A DNA stretch of 51,297 nt from Zygnema cylindricum. Taxonomy: Eukaryota > Streptophyta > Zygnematophyceae > Zygnematales > Zygnemataceae. The notes beneath the pieces are model-generated. The model had not been told where the DNA came from and did no database searches. It saw only the letters and a list, made by a program, of their open reading frames with translations. The position numbers and the translations under genes were made by a program. This document shows, piece after piece, positions 20,729 through 33,600 of the stretch (the first letter of the stretch is position 1; the number at the start of each line of letters is the position of its first letter). The stretch is from contig JBBHKE010000476.1 in NCBI GenBank assembly GCA_037447655.1, forward strand, positions 1 through 51,297. Reading direction: 5' to 3'.

Positions 20729-20939
20729 CAGAGGTCGCAAAAGTCGAAATTTTAGATAACCGAAACCAGCCGTTTTTTTTTCAAAATGTGAGTACCCAAC
20801 GCCCGACCGGGCTATGTCATGCTCCTAAATTGTTAACCGTTACCCGAAACGCGTTTATGAAATTAAAATTTAACCGAAACTCGATTTCTCGCGACTACCC
20901 GTACCTGCTCGTACCCAAAAAAATACAAAATTACAACAC

Positions 20940-21743
20940 TCATTATTAGCGTTAAGCATTGATTAGAGTTAATGAAAAATTATGATTAAAAACACTACTT
21001 AGAACAAGGAGACATGGCAGGTTGTAGTCCACGTCTTTAAATAACGTTGTTAACTCTATTTTGTGATTTTTTGATATAAATAGTAGGGACTTATCAACAC
21101 TACACCGCGAATCGTTATTAGAGTAAAGAAAAAATTAGAGTAAAAAAACAAAAAAATAACAATAAGAGTTATCAACACTAATTTGTGTGATAGAACTTTT
21201 TCACAGAGGAAGTTTACTCTAATTTATTTAAGTACCCTATATTGGGTTATGTCGGCAATAATTATCCGCGATGTAATTATGAACACCAAATTACGTAAAC
21301 GTACAAAATCTGTCAGTCCGTATAGTTTTGACGTCATTGTGACGTTAGTATTATTTGTCGCACTGAATGTCAGGTAATGTTCACACTGACGACAATGCTG
21401 TCGACGGACGAAAGGTATGTGAACGGATTTTTTTTTATGCGATCGATATTTTTATTTAGTGCGATTTCACGTGCGGGCGCGATTATATTAAATCATTATT
21501 TGTACCTTTTTACTTATAAAAGTAAAATTTTGCATGGTCGGACTTCGTTCGTACTCCACACTATTTATAACGAACCTATATTATAATATTTTACGCTAAT
21601 TAAATCTTACCTTAAGCAGTATAATGAAAATTTTAGAATCATTTACTCTATTTAAGGTGATAGAGTCCAAATTTAGGGCGACCGAATTAGCGTTATTTAC
21701 TCTAATTACGATTCGCAGTGTACTAACAATGAGTGGTGTAGTG
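20940..21743. mobile_element. MITE-A interrupted by MITE-B (inside hAT 2)
   Basis: MITE-A runs from AACACTCATTATTAGCG to ..AACAATGAGTGGTGTAGTG. MITE-B occupies 21098-21722 with TIRs CACTACACCGCGAATCGT / ATTACGATTCGCAGTGTA. MITE-A sits at the same point of the element as in hAT 1, so it predates their separation. MITE-B is at the opposite end of MITE-A, so it jumped in independently. Confidence 0.8.
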
Positions 21744-22439
21744 GTGAATCTCCCTTTGCAAAAAAATAATTCGTGTACCCCTTCTTTTTACTATTTTGTC
21801 TTTTTGCAATCTCTCTTGACGAATATTTTTTTTCCTCGACAGTCACCTCCCTCAAGATATTTTTTCCTAATTTTGCGCGTAACTCTTAGATTAATGTTTA
21901 AACTCTTATATTAATGTTTATTCTCTCACAAATTTAAATTTTTCGCTACATTTTTTGGATGGTTTTTCTTTCGACTACAATGCTATGTTATAAACTATGC
22001 AAAAAAGGTAAAGTTTTTATTATGTACCCTTCAAAAAAAATCTTAGTTTTTCACATTGAAAATCAATTAGCAAAAAAGACATTATGATAGGCAAAAAAAC
22101 AAAATTCATATGTAATATCAAATATATAAATAAACAAATCATAACAAATAAATCCTCGTCCTATTTTCGACTCTATTATACAAATTCGCAACCTCAAACT
22201 TAAAAATTACACAAAATCTATAAATCTAAATTTGGCATAAATACTACTCTTTTAAAAATAAGCGTTCCGGTTTAAACAAAAAAAAATAAACACTACACAA
22301 ATTGTGAAATACAGCAAAAAATTAAAAGAAAAAACAACAATATAACTAATACTAAAAAAAAACAATAATTAGAAAAACAATACAAAACAAAGAACTATGT
22401 GTTTAAAATATCTCGGTTGGATCTAACACAAAATATCAT

Positions 22440-23800
22440 TAACAATTGAAGCAATTGAAGCCGCTAGTGAGCTCCTGTTCTTTGTGATCGTGTTCCGGGC
22501 ATCCGAAAAATTGCATTCGGACATAGAACTAGAAGCCGGAATAGCTAGAACGGATCTAGCGACACAAGTTATGATAGGAAATCCTTTATCTTTCACATGT
22601 ACACTTGATTTTTTTTTCCACTATTCAAGTATGCTAAAGTTCAATCTTTCGTCACTGGTTAATTTTAAAACAAAAGAACGTTTTCAATTCGTCATTAACT
22701 AGCGTTTTTTTGTCGGTGGTAATAAGAACCTCATTTTCGTCATCGCTCTCACCAAAAAATTGTGGAAACTGTCCATACTTTGCGATGTTTTTCGTTTTTT
22801 TGTTATACGTTGAGGACTACCGAAATCAACGTCATCACCGAGGTCGTTTGCGAGTTCTTGAAGTTTGACCCGCACACTTTCAATTTCGGTTTTCGATACC
22901 CCAATTATTTGAAGTCTTTGTTTTTGCCGGGGATCTACAGGAGCCACGACAATCCGCGACAACATGATACTCGTGAAGGCCCCACTTCGGTAGTGCAAAT
23001 TTCATAAAAAGTTTTTTCAATTTTTGTAAGTTTGGGGAATCGGCGGGGCATTATTTTTCACTGTCATTGTAAGATGATTTTTTTATCTTACAGTGGTTAT
23101 GGAGAGACGATAGTTTAAACACAACCAAATTTAAAGTTGGTTCTTAGATTTTTTTCAACTTTAGGGTCGCTTCTTGAAACCTTTCAAAAAATCGTATAAG
23201 TTCGGTATGATGAGTCTTATCGATACAAGCAAAAAATATCAATTTATTTTTTGCTTCGGCGATTGATCCTATCTCGTTGAATGCATCGTAAATACTCTCG
23301 AGCATTCGGAGCACAGAATTTCACCGCGTTGCGTATTGTTTTAAGGTATTTTTCAAAAGATTTTGTAAATTACTTTGCCTGAAAAACGTGATAAATGATA
23401 TACTAACGTCAATTAGATCAAATAATCCAAGAACTTCGACATCGTATTTGTATTTTGTGGAAGTTTCGTTCTTGTTCAAAATCGTTGTCACAATTGTAGG
23501 AATTTTAGGGTCCGCGCAAGGTATTTAAGTAAACATACTCGGGAGCCATTGTCGGTCACAACAACGTAGCGATTTTCCAAAACATAAAAATTGGACATTT
23601 CAAATTTGGTCAAACAATTTTTGAAAGTCGTGAAAACAATTTCCGCGATATGTTTTTCCTCCGGAAAATGATCGACTTGGAGCGTCCGTGCATGAAGTTT
23701 AAATTCTTTGTCGATAAAATGAGCGGTTACAGATATGAATGAGATTATTTTTATTGTCTCGGTCGAGAGATTGGTAGCAAATGGGACAAAAATATTGCTA
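22440..23800 (-). pseudogene. hAT transposase remnant (copy 2)
   Basis: On the minus strand near 23560 the frame reads NRYVVVTDNGSRV, matching the hAT catalytic-core D-N-G-S block, preceded by HIAEIVFTTFKNCL. VDPRQKQRLQIIGV lies at about 22900 and VRVKLQELANDLGDDVDFGS follows. The C-terminal dimerisation domain (2245x-2256x) is present but frameshifted (..ARTDLATQVMIGNPLSF on the plus strand is its shadow). It is the same family as copy 1 and inactive. Confidence 0.8.
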
Positions 23801-24596
23801 TCAATATTTTGTCTAAGTTTTGGGATGATTAAACTACGAATATCTTTGGCAGAAGATATAATATAGTTTTAGTTTTAAAGGAAACGAGGATGTTTTTCTC
23901 CATTTTAGTGTACGACTACGTTTTGTTTGAATTGTGGTCGAGTTTCTTTAACTTAAAATACAATTCAATATATCGATTTATTGTTTGAAAAATAGGAGTA
24001 AGCCAATAATTAGGATTTGTCGTGGGAAATTGACGTAATAATTTGATTTCTACTGATTTATTAACAAATAATTACTACCGCCGCATGAAATTGACATGAT
24101 AATATGATATAATTGTGGAAACACGGTATAAAATGCATAATTAGCACTTTGCAATAATGTACGACTTATGAGTAAGCCAATCATTATGATCTGTCGCGTA
24201 ATATTGACATAATAATTTGACATATTTATGAAAACACCTTAAAGTGCATAATTAACACTTTACAATGAAGTACGATCTGCGGCCCTTATCTTACAATAAG
24301 ATTTGCGAAATGAATAGTTTTAGTACAGTGTCAGATTTGCGACCCTAATCATGATGTCGCGTACTTCCACGATACCAAAAGTACAAAGTACAATAATGTT
24401 GGATAGTATGAACAGTACAAAACTTTCATTTTTTGCTTACCCGACCGTAACCGATTTTTTTTTTTCTGTGAATCAACTGCCCGAATCCGCCCGACCCCCC
24501 AAATTTGGCAATCGATTCCGTTCTGGATCCGACGCGGGCGGTCGATTAACGGTCGGTTACGTTGTCGGTTAACCGTTTGCGACCTCTGCCAAGCAG

Positions 24597-25562
24597 TACT
24601 GATAACAAAAATGGGGTTGTTTACTAGATGTCGTACGATTTCGTACAGATTCGTACCATTTTTTTTTTGTCAGATGAAACATGACAAAACATATTAACTG
24701 GATGACTCCAATATTATAGGTGTAAGTATCGACCTTTGGATTTTTCACTTTTTTAGATTCGCGAAGCAATCGCGCACATTGTCCAATTTGAAAATACTCT
24801 CCTCGGCGATGAGAGTTTTGTTAGATTTCCTAGAAATCCGGGATTCGGCATGTCCCACACTTGGGTTTCTTCAAACTGGTCGCGTACCATTGGTACACGT
24901 GAAAATTAAAAAAAGTATCCACCACAGGCGATGAGAACCGAATACATCGTACACGCCATGTGACTTCCGTCACACTGGATGAAGGTCGACCGAAGTATCC
25001 TCGCACGCTCCTTCTAACATCCGCTGACCTTCAAAGTTTGCGACGCCTTTTTGACATTCCGTTTTCGAAATTTTGATTTTCAATTTCAAAATTAAAATCA
25101 GGTTGCAAATTTTTCGTACGTATCATTAACTACCTCCGCTCGTACACATATTATCTCTAAATTTTCAATTTGAAGAATATTTTTAAATTTTAAGAATCTG
25201 GAAACTAACCTACGTGGCCGCCTATCATAATAGAGAAATTGGCACGACATAATGGAACGCATGCAGGGGATGAAATCAGGTTGTCAAAAATCACGTTCGC
25301 AGATATTCGCCCGACAACCGAGCGGTTGACCGTGTGAACGTACGATATGTGTATGATTCAACAGATTTTGTACGGCTACCTATATTAGTGTAAGCATGTT
25401 TAGGGCGGGTATTTATTTTTGGAAAAACCCAAATTATCATTATTAAAAAATTATAATATATATATATTTTTTGAAAATTTCCAAATTCCCAATTAGCGTT
25501 AATAAAGGTAATTATTCTTATACGCTAAAAAAACTTCTATGCTAATAGCGATTCGTGGTGTA
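24597..25562. other. Non-coding spacer, probably a MITE-B-related or other non-autonomous element
   Basis: No protein is recognised. A block at 25280-25350 (CAGGTTGTCAAAAATCACGT and following) resembles 16890-16960 inside hAT 1. The right edge, GCTAATAGCGATTCGTGGTG (near 25545-25560), resembles a MITE-B terminus. The left boundary is not defined. Confidence 0.4.
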
Positions 25563-25725
25563 GTAGTTGTTACATAGCACTATCGATGTTAAGTAGCACT
25601 ATCGAAGCTACGTAGCAAGATCGAAGTTACGTCGCATTATCGAAGCTACATAGCAGTATCGACATTGCGTAGTAGTATTGATGTTACGTAGCATTAACAA
25701 TGTTACATAGAAGTGTCAGACATTC
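25563..25725. repeat. ~20-bp minisatellite, right block
   Basis: Imperfect units such as ACGTAGCA(C/A)(T/G)ATCGA(A/T)GTTA repeat eight or so times. This is the same family as the blocks at 15955 and 20640. Confidence 0.78.
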
Positions 25726-27474
25726 GAGCACATAATTGTTGATACAGAAAAAAAATTGGAATAAAATTATTCAAAAATAGAGCTTGAACTATAATTAGCA
25801 TATGCACTTCTTCTTAAGCTGCTTTATTGTGTTAAGGGCATGATGCTCTATTCATGTTGAAATAAAACACGAAAAGTTTCAGAAGTTTTTAGTGTGAGAA
25901 AATCCGGACACTACGCCGCAACCAATTGTGATCCAAATGGCCTTCTCGAACCATCAACAATTATGTCCTTCCAAAATCTATCAATGAGTCTATATGACGA
26001 CATTAGACTGAGCTTGCTTGGGGCTATAATTCCCCAAAGTTCCCATTGTTCGCACAAAAGAGAACTTCGGGACGCCATAACTAGGATGGTCCAAATCCTA
26101 CGATCTAAAATTCCGTGGAGAGTGCTTCACGTTTCTGTACGGTATGGTCACGTTTTTGTGTGGTTAAGTTTCACGTGGCGGTTCAGTTGCGTGTTTGCAC
26201 GGTGATGTTTGTGTACGATACTGCTCCGAGCAGTAGTCCCATCTTGGTCTCTTCCGTTATTCTTATGGAACACAATACCTAGTAGTAATAAACATCTGCC
26301 AAACCCTAGAAAGTAGAAACCCCGCATATGAACAAATGTGTTTTAGCCTTTGATCCAATACTCGCTCCCACAACCCAGACTCCGATGCCGTCACTCAAAG
26401 GTCACCAATGGCATGGGACGTGACGTGGCTCTTACAGTTGTGGCCTAAGCGGCACAACTTGTTAAATTGGGTTGTTTAGGCTTATTTGGGGTTTGTTATG
26501 GTTTTAGCCCGTGATACAGATAGGAGCCCGTCGAGATTCTATGGTTGACTTTACTCCAATGGCGGTCGAGATTTTTGGTTTTTGGGCGTTGCTTTGGATG
26601 ACTCGGCTTTTGTGAAGAGTCAACCTGGGAGCTCTTCCCACTATGCTTGCGTCTCTTTATCGACGACGGTTCTATGTGAATATATATCTTGTTTAAGTTT
26701 CAATTCTTGTTCATTCTGGTACGGTCATAGATCCCCGATATTCCAATCTCCCACTACTTTCTCCATCAGGCTTGAGGGATTTGCAACATTTATTTTTACG
26801 TGTTTGTAATTTTGTACCCTTCCAGTTAGCTGTTTTAGTGTCTGCATTTTTTCACATTATTTATCTTTTATACATTACGCTAGGTACTTCACTTTGTTTC
26901 CTATGTTCCCATGTATGCAGATGGTTTACAATCGCATCTTCTTCATAAAGCCATATTTCAACTTACGATATTCAAATTACTTTCCAACAGTTTTGAGGGA
27001 TATGTAGACAAATGATTACAGATTGGTGCATAAAACAACAAATCTTTCGCAACAGCTAGATTTCCTCTGAATATGTATCAGAGTATACAGATTTGTTATC
27101 AGAAAAAGGTCCGCTGCATGTCAAACTAACAAACCTGTGCTAAGTCGATTATACTCATCTTCCAAGACTATGTAAATATCACAACAGTCGACTTATTTAA
27201 GCTCTAATGCCTGACGACAATCCATGAGATGTACAAAAATTTACACTTGCCTAAGGATACAACACCAGAATACAGGAATACAACACTGCAAAAAAGATTT
27301 TATGTTTACTTCTCACGCCACTACGGATTTACTCTCACCAAATTTGATAACTTTAGAATGTTCAAACAGCCCAATAATATCAAGCTACAAAACACATTGC
27401 ACAAAAATACAAAAAAACCTAATATGACCTTGCCCTAATAAAACCTATGACCTTGTCCTAATATGGCAAATGTC
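25726..27474. other. Intergenic; no gene recognised
   Basis: Open frames here (103 aa at 25894, 75 aa at 26582) have no motif or conserved feature I recognise. The right end (27200-27474) is AT-rich and is the likely 3' untranslated region of the gene ending at 27475. Confidence 0.5.
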
Positions 27475-27630
27475 CTAGTATGACTCGGCCATAGCATTTT
27501 CTATGGCTTTGGCCAATTCCCCCATAGAAGCTCCCTCTTCAAGGGCATTCACCACCGCTTCATGGGCCCTTTTATTCTCCTTCAATAATAGGAAAGCTTG
27601 TAGTACCGCCCATCGAGCTTGATTAGATAT
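27475..27630 (-). CDS. Last exon of the VIR3-like gene
   Basis: It follows an AG acceptor (27631-27632) and encodes 51 residues starting ISNQARWAVLQAFLLLKE, ending ..AMAESY and a TAG at 27475-27477. The S-N-Q-A-R-W-(A/S)-V-L-Q block is the conserved C-terminal helix of this family. It is in phase 0 with the preceding exon. Confidence 0.92.
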   Translation of the reverse strand: MSNQARWAVLQAFLLLKENKRAHEAVVNALEEGASMGELAKAIENAMAESY

Positions 27631-30600
27631 CTGCACATTAGAGACATTACAAAGTTTTACTTTCGCTTTCCACTATTTTGACATCACATAGTTTTACCTT
27701 TAGTTTTCCCCTATTTTGAAATCACACATTTTTCCTGAAGTTTTCCCCTTATCTTGACATCATACGATATTACTCAAGTATTCCCCCTTCTCAAGATGTC
27801 TTTCTTTTTTCACATACATTAGACGTTGATTTGTGTGTAAAAAAGTACAAAAATGTGCGTGAGTCTGAAACTGCAGTTTATCATGACTGTCAAAATGAGA
27901 GTAATTGTTAAACAAATGGATAAAACTTTTTGTGAGATGAAATCTTGAACGTTCATCCTACCATATCTCAGCTTAAAAAGAAAAAAAACACTAATAGACA
28001 CACATGAAGGAAGAAATCATATACTAAACAAAAACATAGCTACAACGGGTCCAGTGTTGTTACAAAATGCTAATAAATAAATCAACGAAATCACTGTAAA
28101 ACCACAAGTTGGTGTGCAAGTCGGTGTATGAATTGGTGTGGAGTTGGCGTACAACATCCAATCATAAGACCATCGCTGTATAAGCGAAATTCATAAAACG
28201 GTTCAAATGGAGTAGAATCAACGGCGCTTGTAACCTCATGATCTCAACGGACCAAACCTTTATTACAGACAATATGCCCGACTAAAGATCAAACTGATAG
28301 CACTAAACTTCTCAATGAAGGGGTTTTCTGATCAAAGTCGGCCGGATTTGGAAAAAAACGGTGGTTTCAAAGTCTGGAGCAACGACTGAAACAAACACTC
28401 CTAAATAGCAGTGAGGATGCAAAACATTTCTTGATGCTAACTATAAGCTCACTGTGATTGGACTGGGTTCAGAGTCAGTATTGATTTGAAAAAACTACAT
28501 TGCCTATCGCTATTGCAGTTCATAACGGTGGAAATTTTTATGGCCGAAAATCATAAAATAGCGTTGACAACACTATTTAAGGGTGTGGACTACAATCTAA
28601 ACTCCCTACACTAAATTAGTGTTATACATTCTAAGTTCGCATTTACACAAACAATTCCTTGAATAACGATGATCACAGAAGGGAATATGAGGACCGGTGT
28701 ATCAAATGTGCGAACCTCGGGTGGAACTTTCCCACAACAAAATCATTGAGTGTGATTTCCAATGTCCCACCACAAAAAGGTCTACAATTTGCAAATTTGA
28801 TTCACTGATGAGGACAAGACAAAAAATACCCAATTGTCTATAGTGTGTCACACATGCCAGGAGATTACGTTGAAAGTTATAATGGGTGAAGTAGTCACAG
28901 CAAGGATCAATACCGGAACTGCGAGGTTAGGTACGCAATGCAAGTCTAGAATCTAGAGAGAGGAGAGGGAGAGGGAAAGGGGGAGGGAGAGAGAAAGAAA
29001 GAAAATTGAAAGGCAAAAAGGCAAGAAGAATATTGACACACCACTGTGATTCTCATCCTCACCTTGGCAGGAGGCCACACAGGTTGTAGCTGCCCCACCA
29101 TGGCTTTATACAAGTTCTCGTCACTCTCTCCTCCTTCTGCTTCTCCATACACCATTGCTTCTGCGGCTATGCCTGCAAATACTACAATGCAATACCTGGA
29201 AACAAAAGGGCAATATTTAAGATCAAGACCCAGAACTAGTTGATGTTATCATACAGCCACCCTAACTGACCTATCTGACCAATGGGTTTGATTTCTTCAA
29301 ATCAAAACTGTTTCCCTCACCTCTAAACGTGTGATAAAATCCCAGTTAGATACAACTCTTTAAGAAAATCAGGAAAATAGTCAGAGTATACAAACATTAT
29401 AGTATACAACCTGTCTAAGTACAAAGTTTTCACCAATCTAGTTTGGTTTGAAAACTACTTCTGCAAAGAGAGTCACTTGGTCTTCAAATTTTTTAAACCA
29501 CTTCCATTTCTACTTCAGAGACTGATATCGTAACAAAACGATCGCAGAATGTGGTTTTCTCACTGTGAGGCTTGATAACATTGAAATTCTCACATGATAA
29601 TTTTTACACCGCCAAACAAATGTTACAGACTGTAAAAATCTTTGCAAGAAATTTGGTGTATAAAACCTTTGCATAGAATCTCAACCACAAGAGCCGATGA
29701 CACTAACAATTGTTACAGCAGTACAAATTTAAAAAACAAAGTGCAATATTGGCACACATAGGGAGGAAATAAAAGCAACAACAGAATTTCACAAATATAG
29801 TTACCTGTCAATTGATGCTGATGTGAGTCGCCCAAGTCGCAATTCCTCCTCCAAAGTAGAGTCCCAAAACTGGGTACCTGCCTGCAATTTCAGCCACCGA
29901 CAGATATGATTGTGAAGGTTTACAACACTAAACTGAATGTTCTCTGCTTTACGATAGGCCAAGGCCGGAATGGGAGGACATACCAAGCCAAGAAAATGGA
30001 AAACAACCACAAAAATGTCAATGACATGTAAGGCCATATAGCCGAGTTTTCTCTGACCTTCCAAAAAAGACCAAACAACCCAGATTCTGATACTTAAATG
30101 CCTTAAAGTGGGAGAAAACACACCTGGCCTTGTATTCCCAAGCGTAAAGCCTGCATGGCATCCAGTATTACTCCTCTGACGGGACATCCAAGTAAATAAG
30201 CTGCACTTTGCGCAGATACCACAATTTATCAGACTGTAGAAAAATATTTTTGTCTTGTCATGTATTTAAAAACGAAACAGACGGAAGACTCAGAAAACTG
30301 GGCAAGCTCCTCTATTAGGGAAATGGTCAAACATGTTCCCAAAACCTTGATCATGATGAAAGACAATTCTTCAGAAGTTTACCGAGGCACTCACCCACCA
30401 ATACATGGCCGGCTTCATGCACCATCACCCTCCTCTTGTAGGGTCGCCATAGGCTCATCAGTTGGGCAAATCCCGTGCCTCCAAGAGAAACAGCATCAAC
30501 GATGGCCGGCGCGCACAATGGCGAATGTCGATTCCATTCGGCGAGAAAAACAAAACGGAATTAAAAAAGGGTTTAAAGAATCTCTGGTGAAAGCAATGTC

Positions 30601-33600
30601 TTTGAGATTAGAAATCAATATTGCTCGAATTAACCGCAAATTAATCGGGTGATCGTAAGTCTGAATAAAAAACACTTAAGAGAGTTGGGGTTGGTGGCGG
30701 CAGTGCGCGCGGTCGACCGGGACTCCATCGATCGGACAAATATAGTTTGTATATTATGATTTTACATTTCATTGTGCAACTACCCTGCAAGCAATAAGCT
30801 CAGTTCAAACAAACAGTGAACAATTCGGCACAAAGGCTACATCCGAAAACACTATGTCGAAATGCAAACATGAATCCAAGTTGTTATATTGTCATTGCAC
30901 AACTGGGTCATTATGAAAGACAACAACCAAAATGTTGGGTAAGTCTGGCTGTAATGCGACCTTCTAAACCATAGGCAACTGCAATCAGAAATTTAGCTGC
31001 AATTTGGCTGTAAAAACACTCAGTCCAAAAACTCAGTCCAAAAACAATTCTATCTGACATCTTATACTTTTTTCTGTTCAGTTACGCAATTTTCAGCCTG
31101 AACAACTTTTAAGTTGTGCACAGAATCTGTCCTCTCCAAAAAGAAAATCTGGCTGGCATGACAACATGCGCCAGGAACATTACACTTCCTACTACATTAA
31201 TAATGTCCACAACCTTTATGAACTTCATTAAAATAATAGTCTTCTAAAGTGATATAGGTTTATCCCTTTATCACAGTCACATGAAATTCCGAGAAGTGTA
31301 CATGAGGTTGTTGCACTGTATTACCACTACACTGCCCATCATTATTAAAGTTAATAACCTTAATTTGTAGGCGACATTTTTTTGGCCAGATGTAGACAAC
31401 ACTTTTTATGGGAGTGGACTAAAATCCTCCACGTCTCCCTACAGTAAATTAGTATTAAACATTTTAGGTTCACATTTACACTAATAATTCCTTCACTCTA
31501 ACAGCGATGGGCAGTGTGGTGTAAATCAACATTGCTAGAGAATTGCAAACACGTTAACAGGAACTACCTTGATATCACTGTAATAACACCATATAAGCCA
31601 GGTAATCCAACCAAAATTTACTGTTCATTTTGTTTTTTTTCCTTGGCCGAATGAGCTGAACAATGGAATTTTTAAAAATTTACAACCTGAATTCTTAACA
31701 ATAAAACTCCTACATTGAAATGGAATATTGGAATTAAATAGGCCTACAGTGCATGTACCACTCAGTGAATGACACCAAAGGTATTTATTGAAAAATGTAT
31801 TTATTGAATTATACGCCATACAAAATCAGATATTCCATCCCGTACTCTTAAACTTGCTCCGAACCTCAGTCATAAACTAAAATGGTTTTGTATCTCGCAC
31901 CATTATTAGCCCATTAGCAAATCTATAATGTTGGGCGCACGGACATAAACCTCCAGATTTTATCCTTGTTTTTGTATGACAACATTTTCTATTACTGACC
32001 AACAGTGCAAAACGCCTACTCGTAAACATATATTTCAAAAGTTTAAAACTTGAACTTTGCCAAAAAAGTTCATAGAAGTATTTTGTAACATGCACAGGTG
32101 TAATCATGTACAGTTCAAGTATCGCCATACAATAATGGTCTGAATCATGGACTATTTAACATTCAAGGAGGTCATATGCAAGTTAAGACGCAAACAATAA
32201 TATGCCACAGTAATGAAACAGAAGAGTGAGGAAGAGAGGGTGCACGCGTGGGTGCCTACCATTGCCCTAAAGACATCATCAAATCCATATAAAAAAACAA
32301 AAAGATGTCCTTGTATGTGGAAAAACGTAAAATTGCAAATAAGTCACAATAGAGCTTTGGTAAGGAAAACCTTCCCCAAACAGCTTCACCTTAATAGGGC
32401 AATTACACATGACAAACATTTCGATTACTGCCAGTAACTCCAGTAATGTACATACTACGATTGTATGTTGCTTGTACAACAAACAATGAAAACCAAAAAT
32501 AACCGCTGTTACTGGCGGGACCAGTAATTACACCCAGTATTTTACTCTTGATTTAAACTTAATTCCAATAGAAAAAATATAAAGAGTAACGCCAGTATCT
32601 CCAGGAACGCATGTGTCCGTAAGTCGGAAAAATTGCAATTACTGCAATGGCCAGCCTTTGTATGTAAATACTTTATTATACACATACCGATGCAAACAAC
32701 ACCATACGACCAATGGAGGGCCTACTTATCTTGCCTTTTGATAGGTGGCCTCCGTATTCAATGGTTGTAAACAAAGATAGACGGTTTAAAGTCACTGAAA
32801 AAAAAAAAAATCTCGTAGCATCTGGTGGTGTGGTAAGTCGGGATGAAAAATAAATCATTCCTCAGAATGGTGCACTACCAATCGCTATTAGCGCGAACGA
32901 TTTAGTAGTGTAAATGTGAAATTAGAATTAGATTAGAAGGCGTGGCAGATTGTAATCCACTCCCTTCAATAGTGTTTTTAACACCATTTTATGATTTTGG
33001 CCAGAAAAAGTCCTGACAGAATTAGTGTTACTAACTCTAATGGCGATTGGCAGTGTAGATAGCGGTGGCATCACAGTGATGACCCATAGACTAATCACAA
33101 TGTTGAAAGTTTCTTTCGTTTTCACAGCAAATGCACAATTTTGTGAGGAGCCGTCTGTACAATTACTCAACAAACTGTACAGAAAGTATACAATTACCAC
33201 ATCTTACTTAAAAAACGTGTCCATTTTTTCTAACGGTGTAACCAGGCTGTCAATCTCAGTTGGCCCGTATGAGAAATTCTGCCACAATTAAATAGGTGGG
33301 TGTTTTGCGGTTTAAGCATTTTTTTATGACATTGTGCACTTATAAGTCTTTTTTATCACATGGTAAGTTTGACCACTCACTATGCTTATGTGGTAACACA
33401 ACATTAATAACTCATTACAAGTTCTCGATATCTTGTTCAAACAAAACACTCATCAAGGTTACCAGCGCCTAATAATAATTTTATGAAAAAACACGTGACA
33501 GCAAACCAACAGCGAAAAATATAGTGAAACATGGTGGATGGTGGATATGGTAGACATGGTGGATATGATGGTTAAGTGGTGGATTAGTGAAATATGGTGT

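Larger units (their letters stand above)
20729..24588 (-). mobile_element. hAT-superfamily DNA transposon copy 2 (minus strand) with perfect 8-bp TSD
   Basis: The 3860-bp element begins CAGAGGTCGCAAAAGTCG and ends GTTTGCGACCTCTG. It is flanked by identical octamers, CCAAGCAG at 20721-20728 and 24589-24596. An 8-bp duplication with short TIRs is the hallmark of hAT elements. Long subterminal regions rich in ACCGACCG/CGGTCGGT lie at both ends. It contains a decayed transposase on the minus strand and a MITE pair near its 3' end. Confidence 0.93.

Noticed and set aside
25894-26205. 103-aa frame as a gene or LINE fragment
   Set aside because: I considered a retroelement tail, but no RT or endonuclease block is recognisable. 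Left as unassigned.
30660-30760. Small minus-strand frame beginning MESRSTARTA as an alternative first exon of the VIR3-like gene
   Set aside because: It is GC-rich and has a suitable position, but there is no family similarity and it does not join the HEAGH exon in frame.
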